From Nelumbo lutea (lineage: Eukaryota; Streptophyta; Magnoliopsida; Proteales; Nelumbonaceae), in contig JAKGHH010000004.1 of assembly GCA_022828595.1 (NCBI GenBank), forward strand, positions 84,658,270-84,722,269: 64,000 nucleotides of DNA. Direction: 5' to 3'. The translations under genes were made by a program, and so were the position numbers. Positions 1 through 10,999 of the stretch are shown piece by piece. A model generated the notes under the pieces. It was not told the origin of the DNA. It made no database searches and saw nothing but the letters and a program-made list of their open reading frames with translations. Numbering within the stretch: position 1 is the stretch's first letter; each line of letters opens with the position of its first letter.

Positions 1-121
1 TTTAGAAAATTATATGCAAATCGTATCCCCACCCATCCCGATTGTGGGCAAAAATAATTTCCCCAGAAGGGAAGCCCACCCCGTTCGGGGGCAGGGGAAA
101 TTTCTCTATTCTTCCGTTGCC
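1..121. mobile_element. Possible edge of a hAT-like non-autonomous element
   Basis: The first 120 bases are rich in short C and G runs and end in a motif resembling the end of the element at 47410-47730 (a run of C/G followed by GTTGCC). The other end would lie outside the window, so neither inverted repeats nor a target-site duplication can be tested. The call rests only on similarity of layout. Confidence 0.2.
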
Positions 122-611
122 TTTGGTTATAATGCAACTATACAAGTATGAAGCATCATGCCAAGCAGAAAAAAGCAAAACAAAATATCTAAATATAGGG
201 AAAAAAAAAAGCAGTAAATGGTGAAACCATGACAATTTCAGTATAAAGGCAAACGAGGAATTTTACCAACGTTCTTAGAAACGTACACAAAAACAGGTAG
301 AGCAAAGGGGAGCAGGATTCCTCCAATGTTGTTCTGCTTCAGAGACACGTATCTCCCCACATTGCTGGTAAAAAAGATCTTTCAAGCAATTATAAAAGGT
401 AACTCCTAATCGCTATATATATCATCGTATGGGAAATGATTTCCTAAATCATGTAATTAAACCCCCCATACTTGGGACGTGATTGGTCCAAATCTCCTCA
501 TCAAAACGCTTATCTTTGTTGTCAAATCAGGACATGTGGACAAATCACCTCTCTGAACTCCGAATATGGGGATCTGGTTTCTGACTGTATATATCTCCAT
601 ATGTAACACCT

Positions 612-3600
612 TCAATGAGAGGATAAAACTGCAGCTGAGTGCTCCAACTGGGTCTCCACGGCATCAACGTCCTGCAGAAGAATTGTCAATGTCAGGTATG
701 CAAACAACCACCAAGAAGAAAAGTATATCCTTTAAACCAAACACAGCCCAATTGAAATAAGAAAAGTATATATCCTTTAACCACAAATTAAATGTTAGTA
801 CCATTACTAAAATAAAAAAAAAATAAAAAAAAAGCTTACCCAAAGGCTTTCAAGACATTAATTGGTGGGCCCCAATGTAAATGACTAAAATGTTATATGT
901 AATGTAATCAATAACTCTCTGCACCATTTAGATTTGGGAAAGCCACCTCAGAATTCTTACCACCACCTTACAGGTGTGGGATGAATCCTGACCGTGGATT
1001 GATGCCAAATCCACGGGCAGGATGCAGTTTATAGGGGGGAGCTACTAGTAACTATGGGGGACTATAATTTCAGAATTCTCAATGGGATGCAGTATACTTC
1101 TCACTAAATTCTAGTGACCTGATAAGACTATAATTCAGCCTACCACCGGCTGATATTGTACAAAACAGCAATAATTAGGTTGGAAGTGCTTAAAAATAAG
1201 TGTTTATTCAAAACAATTACTTATTTGGACCATTAAGTGCTTATTGGTATTTGGGAAATAATCCCAACATAAGTGCTTATTTTTAAAATAAATACTTAAT
1301 TTTTAAGCCCAAATTTTCAGCTTTTTTTAAGTGTTTATACGATAAGCACTTATTCAATTTTTTTCTTCCAAAACTATCCCTAGTTGAATTTTTAAATACC
1401 ACTTATAATATTATCCCTAGTTGAATTTAATAATGCTTTTATGAAACCACTTTTATAAAAGTATTTTTATCAAAGCACTTTTACAAAAGTACTTTTATGA
1501 AAGCACTTTTATAAAATCACTTTTATGAAAGTACTTATACAAAAGCACTTTTGCTTTTGTAGTACTTTATAAAAGAGCTTTCAAAAAAGTACTTTTATAA
1601 ATGTAAAAGTACATTTATAAAAGTGCTTTCATAAAAATACTTTTGTAAAAGTACTTTTATAAAAGTGCTTTTATAAAAGTACTTTCACAAAAGTGCTTTC
1701 ATAAAAGTAATTTAATAAAAGTGCTTTTATCAAAGCACTTTTACAAAAACACTTTTATAGAAGTACTTTACAAAAGTACTTTTATGAAAGCACTTTTATA
1801 AAATCACTTTTATGAAAGTACTTATACAAAAGCACGTTTGCTTTTGTAGCACTTTATAAAAGAGCTTTCAAAAAAGTACTTTTATAAATGTAAAAGTACA
1901 TTTATAAAAGTGATTTCATAAAAATACTTTTGTAAAAGTACTTTTATAGAAGTGCTTTCATAAAAGTGCTTTCATAAAAGTACTTTCACAAAAGTGTTTT
2001 TATAAAAGTAATTTAATAAAAGTGCTTTCAAAGGGTATATTTTGAAAATTTGAAAGAAAATGAAGGACAAAATAGTCACAAATGCTTATTAAGTGCTTCT
2101 TAGAGAAAAATACTACCAAACGCCCAATGTAAAATAAGTGCTTATTCTAAAATATAAGCCCTTGAAAAAGTTGAGTGCCAAATGCAAACAAGTGTTTATT
2201 CGAATAAGCACTTATTTTTAACTTAAGCACTCCCAAACATAGCCTAAGACTAAAGTCTGATTGTTCTATCGCAGTAACATGGGATAGGTAAGATGGGCAT
2301 GTAATGCCAAACAATAAATGGGTCCACATTTAGAAAAGTTCAGTTAACTTGGCAGGGGTATCATGATGACAATGGTCGTGAATCTCCCGTAGAAAATTAA
2401 TGTAGTTTGAGAACTTGCACTAAATTGGTTAGAGCCGCAGAGGCCATGTTAAATCCTAAGATTGCCCAAACATGAATCTGGGCATTGACAGACTAATACA
2501 AGTCTCTCCACTTATTGAGATCCAGGACATAGAGGTAAGTATGAGCATTCTAACATGCTGATACTGTGTATAAGTTTGGTTATAAAGCAAGAACCAACGG
2601 GTGTTCAAGCAAGGCACATAATCTCCTAGGCAGGTGTCTTTTTAATATAAGCCATGGCATTCAAGCAAGGCACCAGCCAAAGCTGTCCCATCACCAAAGG
2701 TGACATCTGCTCTGGTCCAGGTACAGTATCAAAAATTTGTGGCAGCAAAGTTTAAAGTTACTAATGCTAATAGAATGTTCCTAATATATGATTTCTTATC
2801 AACAGTGAAAGCAAGAAAAGAGATTGGGGGAGGAGGGCACAGTGATCATAAGTCAAAAATGATAAAAATATTCTGAAATGCTCAAGGAAATCATGACATA
2901 CAATATGAGACCCAGTAATGACAAATTTCCAAGAACAAGTCTAAAAGGGAAAACTTACAGACCTGTGTGTGAGGAGGAACTTCAAAATGCCTAGGGCCAG
3001 GAGAGCTGGAGAAATTGAATGACGCATTTGAGTTTATACCATGTGCAGTTTCCCCATCATTACTAAAATGAGGCTGAATAACCAAGTCATCTTGCATCCT
3101 GTTCTGATCATAAGAGAAGCCTGAGGTCCCCTCCATACCATTGGAAACTGGCCTAGATCCTACACTTCGCTTTGAGGTTGGATCTAAGCGCTCCATCATG
3201 CGAGCAACACCTGCAATGCTTGCAGTAACTTCACGCTGAACTTCTCTGCTCAACTCCTTAACTGAGTTATTCCTTGCCAATAGTTTCTCCTTAAAACCTC
3301 TTGTACTTCTTGATATTGATTCTTTATATCTGTTGAAATGTCGTAGGTGTCAATGGTGAAGAAATTAAAACAACCATTACATCCGTAGCCCATAGGAGAA
3401 TCTATCAATTACCTGGCAGATGCAGCAGAAAATTTAGATTTAAGAGACTCTGAGAAAGAGAGTAACTCTGATGGCCGTGACCTCTGTGGACTAGCAGGTG
3501 TCTGGGTAGCAATAGCCCTAGAGGACAATCAGGATAATAAAGATGTTATTCATTAAATCCCCATGGGATAGAACAATAGAATGCATGTTTTAACAACAAC

Positions 3601-6600
3601 CAAATCCTAAAAACGCATCCATTATGAATCCACCTGTTTGTACTGTAAGGTGGGGCGCAAAATGAGATGAATTTTTTTTGTCATTACTCGTATTTTCTTT
3701 GCTTATAGGCTGCATAATCATAAGTCATCTAGGTGCAAGAAGATGTCAAAACAACAAGAAAAACAACCCATCCATATAGCGAGGACGAAAATCATTATGT
3801 ACTATAAAATCGCATAGGACCTATATTAACCTTAAATGCAGCTTTTAAAACCTGAAACAAATGTAACTTGAGCCAAAGGCTGAGAGGAAAGTCAAACCCA
3901 CTCCTAAATCTGCCTGGGCCTTCAAGTGACTGTCTTAAAGGGCTTGGTGATCAGATTTCCACAAATTCATTTGAACCTAGCTCAATTCCAAGGGCTTGAA
4001 AATACTCCCTAACAAGCCCAAGCCCAAAAGTTGTTGAGTTGGCTGGTTGGCCCAAGGCCCACAATATTGAGTCCATTCTAACAAGTCTCAGAAGTTAGTT
4101 GCCAACTCATGTAGACCTAATTATCATCATCTAAACATTGTCCCAACTACATGGAATCAGCTACATGAATCCTATTCTGCCATTCTATTATATTCAGTTC
4201 AATAAACATTGTTAAACCATTGGCCCTTAAATTATTTCTTTCTACTTCAACATATGTCCTTTTCAATGCTTTAAAAGGCATAGGAGGTATATGCTTGGAG
4301 GTGCCCTCAAAACGCCTTGAGGCTCATGCTGGAGGTGCTGACACCTCTGAGGTATATGCCTCAGATGCATTACACATACACCTCAAGTGCATTATGCATG
4401 AGGCGTAACCCCATTAGTCTTTTTAAGCTAGGGGTCTTGTTCTACTCCAACTCACTCACTTCACTCTCTCACCTCTGCTTTGGCAGGACCCCCCTTTCAG
4501 CTAGCTTTATGCATCCTCATTCTTCTTAATATAAGACATCTATCATAAAAATAAAAAAATAAAAAACAAAAAACAAGAAAAACAAGAACTCCTCTTCCTT
4601 CCTCAACTACTTCTTTTGTATCCACCTCCTCCTCTTGAGGAGGCTTATGCCTCTTGCATTCTAAACTATGCCTCGTGCCTCCAGCTCAAGGTAGTGGAAT
4701 GCCTCACACCACACTTCCCTATTTTGAAGCATTGGTCCTTTGTGGTCTGCTCTTATAGCCCCTTCAACTTGTAGCAGATCACTCCCTACAGGTGTTGTAG
4801 ATGTTCTTCCTTGCATATGCCCAACCCATCTTAGTCTACTTTCCTTCATTTTACCACATATTGGAGCTGCTCCTAGGTTTCAAAGTTCATTTCTGATCTT
4901 ACCCTTTATGGTTTTCCCAGTCATCCATCTCAGTATTCACCTCTTTGCCAAACTCATTAGACCCCATGTGATAGGAAAAAGATTTGATTCTAATAAAATC
5001 TACCCAAGATTCTCTAAGCAAAATCTTTTCTATAGTTGACTGGATCCTTAAAATTCGTTCAATATTTGAAGGATTTATATTCTAGCAAGCATTTACTCTT
5101 TTAGTTTTACTGTTTCAGAATCAACCATCAGAATGGCTAGGTGAGACAGAAAGAAAGCAAGAGATTCAGGTCCTTCAATTAGAATTCAAGTCTTTTAGAG
5201 TTTTTTTTTTTTTTTTGACAAGTTTTTATAGATAATTAAAAAATGCCCTTTAAATTTTTCCAGTGAAAACTAACAAGCAGTGTTAGTACAAACCTTCAAA
5301 TTCAGAGTTTCTATATATTGCTATCTTCATCTGTTAATTGTGGATTTGCACCCATAAGAAGTGATCTGTTGCAAGTTGAGGGGGCTAAAATGGGTAGGAG
5401 TAGACCAAAAAGGACATGAGTAGTAAGAAATGATTCAAGTGCTAATATTTTAACAATGGATATGGCATGAAACAGAACAGAATGGCAAAACAGGATTCAT
5501 GTAGCTGACCCCATATAATTGGAATAAGGTTTGGATGATGATGATGATGATGATGATGACCATGACGATCTGTTAACTGTGGATTTATAACTGTTGATAT
5601 ACAATAAATAATAATGTACCTTTGCTTAAAGGTAAAAGTTCTCTGAACATACCGAGGTATGGAAGGATAATATCTGTTGTCCACACTGTTAGAGGGTGTA
5701 TTTACAAAAGAGGAAAGCACCATTGGTTGTGATTGACCATTGATGACAGAAGGCATGACAACTGTTGGAGAATCAGGTTCCAAAGACCCAGAACCTGAAC
5801 TTTGGCTCCCCAAGGATGCAGTTGTGTAAGCCTGATGTACATCAGATCCATTCGGAGGAGAAGCAAGAACAAGGATTTGGGAAGGATCCAACCGAGAAGA
5901 TCTACGTCTCTCTCTCCTATTAAAATGATAGGGCCTTCCCATAGCAGCAGCCGCTAGATGCTGCATAATACGCTCATCAATATCCAGATCATCTGGGTGG
6001 GGTGCTACCTGAAATTTTCAATTTTCAATATGCAAAAAGATAAATAGAATATCAATTTGAAGAAATTCAGCTTCAAATCTAAGTCAAATTTTTTACATCA
6101 TCAAATTGAAGGTCCTCTGAAGGAATGCGAGGATATGTTGGCATATTGGAAGATCTGTTCCTTGATCTTGCATTTCCTTCCATCTCCACTGCTGCAAGAA
6201 GCTCTTGGCTGTAGATTAAAATTGACAAGTATGAAAAGGGGACTGAGGGAGAGAGAGAAAATAATACTAGAATGATGTATCAATTCGAGAATTCAGATAA
6301 CATGAGTTCAAATGAGTTCAAATGGATGCCACTTGAAACAGTTTTAAGATTAAAAAAAAAAAAACTATCATTGGAAAAACATCTTCACCTGCCAGGGTCC
6401 TTCAAGGCAAGTAACTGCCAGCAAATTGGGCATTCTTTGCTTCTTTGTGACCTGGTAAAAGATATTAATTAATGTGAGCTCTCAAATTTTCAACTAGAAA
6501 CAAATAAAGTAAAGCTGGCATGATAGTACACAGCCTACCATTCAAGAATACACTGAAGATGATACTCATGTTTGCAATTGGTAACCTGGTAAAGATAGAT

Positions 6601-7433
6601 AGCAGGTTTATCAGAAAAGGGAACTAACTTCTTAAGCTGTCACTAACACATGGAGAAAGAGAAGAGGGGAGGGGGAGATTCTTGCAGATTTGAGCATATC
6701 AATAGATTGGTATCATTTTGAAACTACTAGAATATCTCTTTTATTAGTTCACAGATGAAAATACAGCATATAAACATTCTACCAGAAATAATGGAATCAT
6801 CACTGAAAGTGCTCCAACATAATCATCAATCATCAAACAACAAAAAGGAAGAAAAATGACTCCAATGAACAAAATCACAAGTAAATATAACAGAATAGTA
6901 TATATGTATAAATAATATAAATAGGAGCCTGTTGGTCTCTTTTGAAAATATATGTATAAATCATATATGTAGATATGAAACTCTGCTGCCCATGAACTAG
7001 CAACATAATGGATGTAAATATAACAGAGTAGTATCCTTTGACGGAAGCAATCATCCTCCTTGTAATCCTGTAATTCAAGTTTAACGGAGGTTGTTTTCTT
7101 TGGCTTAAAAAAATGAACAATATCACGAGTAAATAATGCTTGCATTCCTTGAATGAATAGATAACGCTGTTCACCCTTACCGACAAACCAAACAATTACA
7201 AAGACCAAAATCAGAGATCATAGAATCACTATTCATTCACCGTAATTATGTCAGACTCCATTACATAAACAAAAAAAAATACCCCAAGAACGGCGAAGAA
7301 AAAGAAGATTACTTCAAGCCATAACAGAACATGAGTCTTCCCTTCCGTGAGAGAAGAAAAAACAACTTCATCAGATTTAATTAAATAAGACAACAAGAAC
7401 TGAAGAAAAATCAGCTGAAAACAACAACAAAAG

Positions 7434-7468
<35 letters not shown>

Positions 7469-7624
7469 TGGAGTCTTCGAAGATCATACAGTAGCTGGAT
7501 CTTCACATGAGAACGGTTCGAGGCAGATACTGCAAGCATCCTCATACGCGTCTTGATCAGCTGCAGAAGATGCGGTTGTTGCCACGACCGGTTTCTCCAC
7601 CGCAGAACCGAAACCCTCCTCCAT
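612..7624 (-). CDS. RHF1A: RING-H2 E3 ubiquitin ligase, RHF1A-like
   Basis: Exons on the minus strand: 7624-7490, 6585-6539, 6451-6389, 6208-6097, 6008-5653, 3517-3413, 3329-2963 and, tentatively, 671-612. All junctions are GT-AG and the frame is kept, giving 414 aa; Arabidopsis RHF1A is about 370 aa. Residues 31-82 form a RING-H2 finger spread over exons 1-3: CSIC, then CKHEYHLQC, then CPIC. The signature SQELLAAVE follows, then a Ser-rich linker, and exon 7 carries the conserved block KEKLLARNNSVKELS followed by VARMMERLD. The spacer EWSQRSKECPICWQ resembles RHF1A more than RHF2A. In Arabidopsis, RHF1A and RHF2A act redundantly in gametogenesis by marking the CDK inhibitor ICK4/KRP6 for the proteasome. 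The last exon is inferred only from splice sites and frame. Intron 5 (3518-5652) holds an RTE LINE remnant and intron 7 (672-2962) a 1.07-kb TIR element. Confidence 0.88.
1178..2244. mobile_element. Large TIR element with AT-rich palindromic core
   Basis: The ends are inverted copies of each other. The left end reads GGTTGGAAGTGCTTA and runs into AAAAATAAGTG. The right end, read in reverse, begins GGCTATGTTTGGGAGTGCTT and also runs into AAAAATAAGTG. TTA precedes the left end and TAA follows the right end, so a clean 3-bp duplication cannot be shown. No coding capacity is visible. It lies inside the last intron of the RHF1A-like gene. The end sequence and the 3-bp W-rich flanks suggest a Harbinger-type non-autonomous element (inference). 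Confidence 0.6.
1440..2030. repeat. Satellite-like array of AAAGTACTTTTATAA-type palindromes, duplicated with 287-bp period
   Basis: The core of the element at 1178-2244 is built from short palindromic words such as AAAGTACTTTTATAAAAGTG in both orientations. A block from about 1495 repeats almost unchanged from about 1782 (for example AAGCACTTTTATAAAATC at 1501 and again at 1788), so the core was duplicated as a unit of about 287 bp. Confidence 0.85.
4060..4900 (-). mobile_element. RTE-clade LINE remnant (C-terminal end)
   Basis: On the minus strand a reading frame at 4849-4661 begins MKESRLRWVGHMQGR and continues to DLLQVEGA. This matches the C-terminal RLRW-GH...QVEGA block of plant RTE-type LINE polymerases. 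The motif ACTACATGGAATCAGCTAC at about 4146 fits the 3' end of such elements. The copy is decayed and interrupted by low-complexity sequence around 4260-4640. It sits in RHF1A intron 5 in the same orientation as the gene. Confidence 0.6.
5537..5561. repeat. GAT trinucleotide microsatellite
   Basis: About eight ATG/GAT units in tandem, in RHF1A intron 5 just 3' of exon 5. Confidence 0.9.
7438..7466. repeat. GA dinucleotide run in RHF1A intron 1
   Basis: About 14 GA units, which read as a CT-rich tract in the gene's orientation directly after the first splice donor. A second GA run of about 11 units lies at 7770-7791, upstream of the start codon in the presumed 5' UTR or promoter. Confidence 0.9.
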
Positions 7625-8725
7625 CAAAAAAAGAGCTCAACTGAATCTCGAAAGAAATACAACCGAAGCAGAAAAACAGCGCAAGAGACGAGAGAAACCT
7701 GAACAAGGAGAACCCTATATAGAGCAGAGACAAGGAAAAGAGGAAAAGGCAAGCCCTAGAAAGGTACAGAGAGAGAGAGAGAGAGAGAGAGTCAAAGAAA
7801 GGAATTTTATTATATTTAATAATTACTTTTTGGTGATTAAAGAGAAAGAAGAAGTAAAGACTCTGGAAAATCTGAACCATGTCACTAGAGTTGTGGCAGA
7901 AGAAGAGAGAAGCAGGAGTAACTGCAGACAAGGAAAAATCCGATTCAGACGGTTGACGATCTATCTCACCTCCTCACTCACAACACACCGACGGACCGAC
8001 CTTCCAAATTCGCCTAATTTTGCCATTGTGCGCTTGATAAGCCCCCGTCACCCCACCCGCGCAACTTAGCCGGAGAAGGTCGTACTCCCCCCTGACTGAA
8101 GACGTCAACTACAACCAATCAGTACCAACCATTGTGCTCTGGGTCCTACCAAATTGCGCTGAAATGGGATGATCACGACCATCCGAATCCGAACCATATA
8201 CTTTCTTTTTTTTATGCTGGAGATGGAATATTTTTTAACGGTTGATATCATCTAATGTGACCTGACCCAACCCATAAATCCGATCCGACCCGAAAATAAG
8301 GGTTAGTATCTCGTGTCCACCTGGATTCGAGAGTGACCCGACCAAACCCTAAGAAACGGATTGTTTTGGGTTGAATCGTGAACCATGGGTCAACCGCTGA
8401 TCCCATTGTCAGGTTTAATTGGGGTCATATTATTAGGTTTAATTGGGATCATTTATTTATTGTTAAAGGATTCGATTAACGATTATGGCAGTGTTTGGTT
8501 TGGTTGGCATTTATTGAAAAAATGTTGGATAAGTGCTTTATAGGTGTTGTATTTATTGTATATAAAGCAAAATGAAACAATGTTTGATTTAACCGTTTAT
8601 TAAATAAATGGTAAAAATTTAAAACGCTTTTATTTTTGTGCATGGGACATTTGGAGAAATGTTAAATTCTTATTTCCCCTAACACCTTAACGTTTCTTGA
8701 AACTAAATATTGATGTGGCACATTT
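7625..8725. other. RHF1A upstream region; no further gene seen
   Basis: Presumed 5' UTR and promoter of the minus-strand RHF1A-like gene, rising in GC content around 7950-8120. No frame here resembles a known protein. Confidence 0.4.
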
Positions 8726-8732
8726 TAATGGG

Positions 8733-9270
8733 TAGACCTGTTCATGGGTCGGGTGCCCTGAGACGTCCCAGCCCGTAGACGGGCTTGAACATGTTTTATA
8801 GGTCCGTGAGCTTAAATTCGGGCCAAAAAGCCCGACTTGCAATAAATTTGAGCCGAGCTCGGGTTTTGTCAAAATAGTCTGACCCGATCCAACCTAAAAT
8901 TAGACTTAAAATGGGTTATGTGATTATGTCCATTTGAATAAATTTTTTTATTTAAGAATGTAAAACTGTGTTTTAAAACGTAAAAGAAAAGGAAAAAAAC
9001 CATCTTGTAGGCCCATTGTTCATTTAAATAGGAAAAAAAAAACATCTGAATTCTTAATTCTAATTTGAATAGGGAAAATTGTAATTTTTTTTATTAGGTA
9101 GGGCTTTGGGCTCGGGCTCGAGCTTGGGCTTCGGGCTTTTTATCAAGGCCGGGCTCGGGCCCAAGTTATAGGCTCGTCAGTCAGGTCGGGCTCGGACCTA
9201 GCGTATTTCCATTAATGATGAGTAAAAGCTCAGCATGAGCCCAGTCCAACCCGGCCCATGAACAAGTCTA
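8733..9270. mobile_element. Non-autonomous hAT-type transposon with perfect 8-bp TSD
   Basis: Terminal inverted repeats: the left begins TAGACCTGTTCATGGGTCGG and the right, read in reverse, begins TAGACTTGTTCATGGGCCGG. The element is flanked by a perfect 8-bp duplication TTAATGGG at 8725-8732 and 9271-9278. An 8-bp duplication with TAG-type ends is diagnostic of hAT elements. The 538-bp interior has no coding capacity but has a GGCTCGGGCT-rich stretch around 9110-9190. Confidence 0.9.
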
Positions 9271-10100
9271 TTAATGGGTATATCTGAGGTGGAGAGTAAA
9301 AAACGTTTAAAGTGAAGCCCAACCAAACAACAAAAACAAGAAACGTTTAAAGTGAAAAAGTACAAATAAACAGCCTATCCACAAAAGCCCACAGAACCAA
9401 ACACATACTATGTTACGGGAAATACATCATATCAGATAAACTTATTGCAAATCAATTGGCATCATAAAAATAGGTGACAAATAAAATGGTATTCATCAAA
9501 TTCACAAAATGCTTTAATTGGTCAGATCTCTTCCGATACCATATTTTTCTGGTATCATAGATTTTTCCCTTATTAAAAGTTTACACTCTTTAGTCTCTAC
9601 TATTTAATCTTTATTCTTTATTATTTATTTTTTGAATTTTGAATTTTGAATTTTTTAAGTTTATTTTTCTTTTATGTTTAGAATTTTAGGCTGCATTTGA
9701 AAGCAATGTAAATCAAGAACCGATGTAAATTTTATATTGATTTGGTTTTATAGGCATTTAAAAGAAACGTATAATTATGACCGATGTAAAACTCAGCTCC
9801 GTTCAATTTTGCCTTTATTTGGATGGAGTCTCATCAACCATAAAGCTTTACATCGATAATCAATGTAAAAACTATTGTTGTTTATTGATGTAAAATTTCA
9901 CTCTTCCACTCATTGCGTTTTTCAAAAAGCAACGATGATCACTTTTAGGATCAATGTAAAACGTTATCAGTGTATTTTTACACCGTTTACAGTGGCATGA
10001 CACGACCCAATCAACCCGATTGCCAGGTTCATGGGTCCCAATTTGCTTTCCGACTCTTTGAAGTTTGAAGCTCAGCAAAAGAAGTTATTCCCGTTTGCTT
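9271..10100. other. Non-coding stretch with dispersed GATGTAAA words
   Basis: Nothing gene-like. The word ATGTAAA recurs about every 30-80 bases between 9700 and 9970, in several contexts such as CGATGTAAA and CAATGTAAA. An inverted match to the sequence near 8490 occurs at 9390-9410 and again at 10917-10960, suggesting old transposon ends. Confidence 0.4.
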
Positions 10101-10330
10101 TCCGAAAGGAAGCTTAATAAGAAACAAGTGAAGTTTTGTCTTTTGTGTCTCTGCTTATTCGCTCTCTTCCTTCGATTCGATGGCTAATGGCTTCCTTCTC
10201 TACCAATCAGCTTCCTTCTGGATTTTCATCCGCCATTAACTTAGTAAATGGAGTTCACCGTTCAACTTACAGCTAAGATTTGCGAAGGCGAGATCTTCCT
10301 TCTGTAAGTAATATCCATTTCTTGGGGGAG
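10100..10330 (+). other. Orphan gene-start-like segment (possible non-coding or truncated transcript)
   Basis: A CT-rich leader is followed by ATG at 10180 with a 19-codon frame (MANGFLLYQS...) and a consensus donor CTGTAAGTAA near 10300. It resembles a 5' UTR or first exon, but no coding exon could be joined to it downstream before 16.8 kb. It could be a remnant of a lost gene, a long non-coding RNA, or captured sequence. Confidence 0.25.
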
Positions 10331-10999
10331 AAGATATCATATCGAAAAATCGCTAGTTCCATGCTATCTGATATTTGACTCTTCATTTTTTGAGTAAGCA
10401 TATTAGATTAAACGTCTGATATGCAGTTTGATCCACGTCTCGCTCTACAAAATTCAGTTGGGAGGGATCTAATTCATACATAGAGTCATAGACTGTCTGC
10501 TCTGCTCCATTCTCACATCAAGGTTTGTTCACGGAGTCACAGTCTATTCATTCCGATGCACCATGATTTTAGTCATTTGATCTGTTTCTGTTTGTTACTC
10601 ATCATAGTTTTCATTTGTTGTGGAACCTCGCTCATGGATGGGAGATTATGTTGAGCCTATTGAATTAGATGAAAAGGATGTATTCAAGTCTATGATTATT
10701 GATACATACGGCTCTTTGCATCCTCTTATATATGATATATGTATATGTTTGGTTCTGTGGGTATTTATTGAGGGAGTATTTATCATATAAATGTTAGGGG
10801 AAAGGAGAATTTGACGTTTTCCTAGGTGATTCATCCGCATAAATTAAAGTATTTTAATTTTTTAATATTTATTTGATAAATGATGAACAAGCCAATGCCC
10901 ATATAGTGCTAATGTGACAGTATTTTTTCAATAAATGCCCACAGAAACAAAACCAAATATAGCCATAAGGGGTTTTTGGTAGAGTCTACACGGAGTGTC

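Noticed and set aside
5442..5966. Minus-strand frame starting MQHLAAAAMGRP as an independent gene
   Set aside because: It is exon 5 of the RHF1A-like gene read into its intron; the His run is the GAT microsatellite.
7557..7931. 124-codon minus frame upstream of RHF1A
   Set aside because: Mostly translation of CT-repeat leader DNA (Ser-Leu repeats); it overlaps the true start in another frame.
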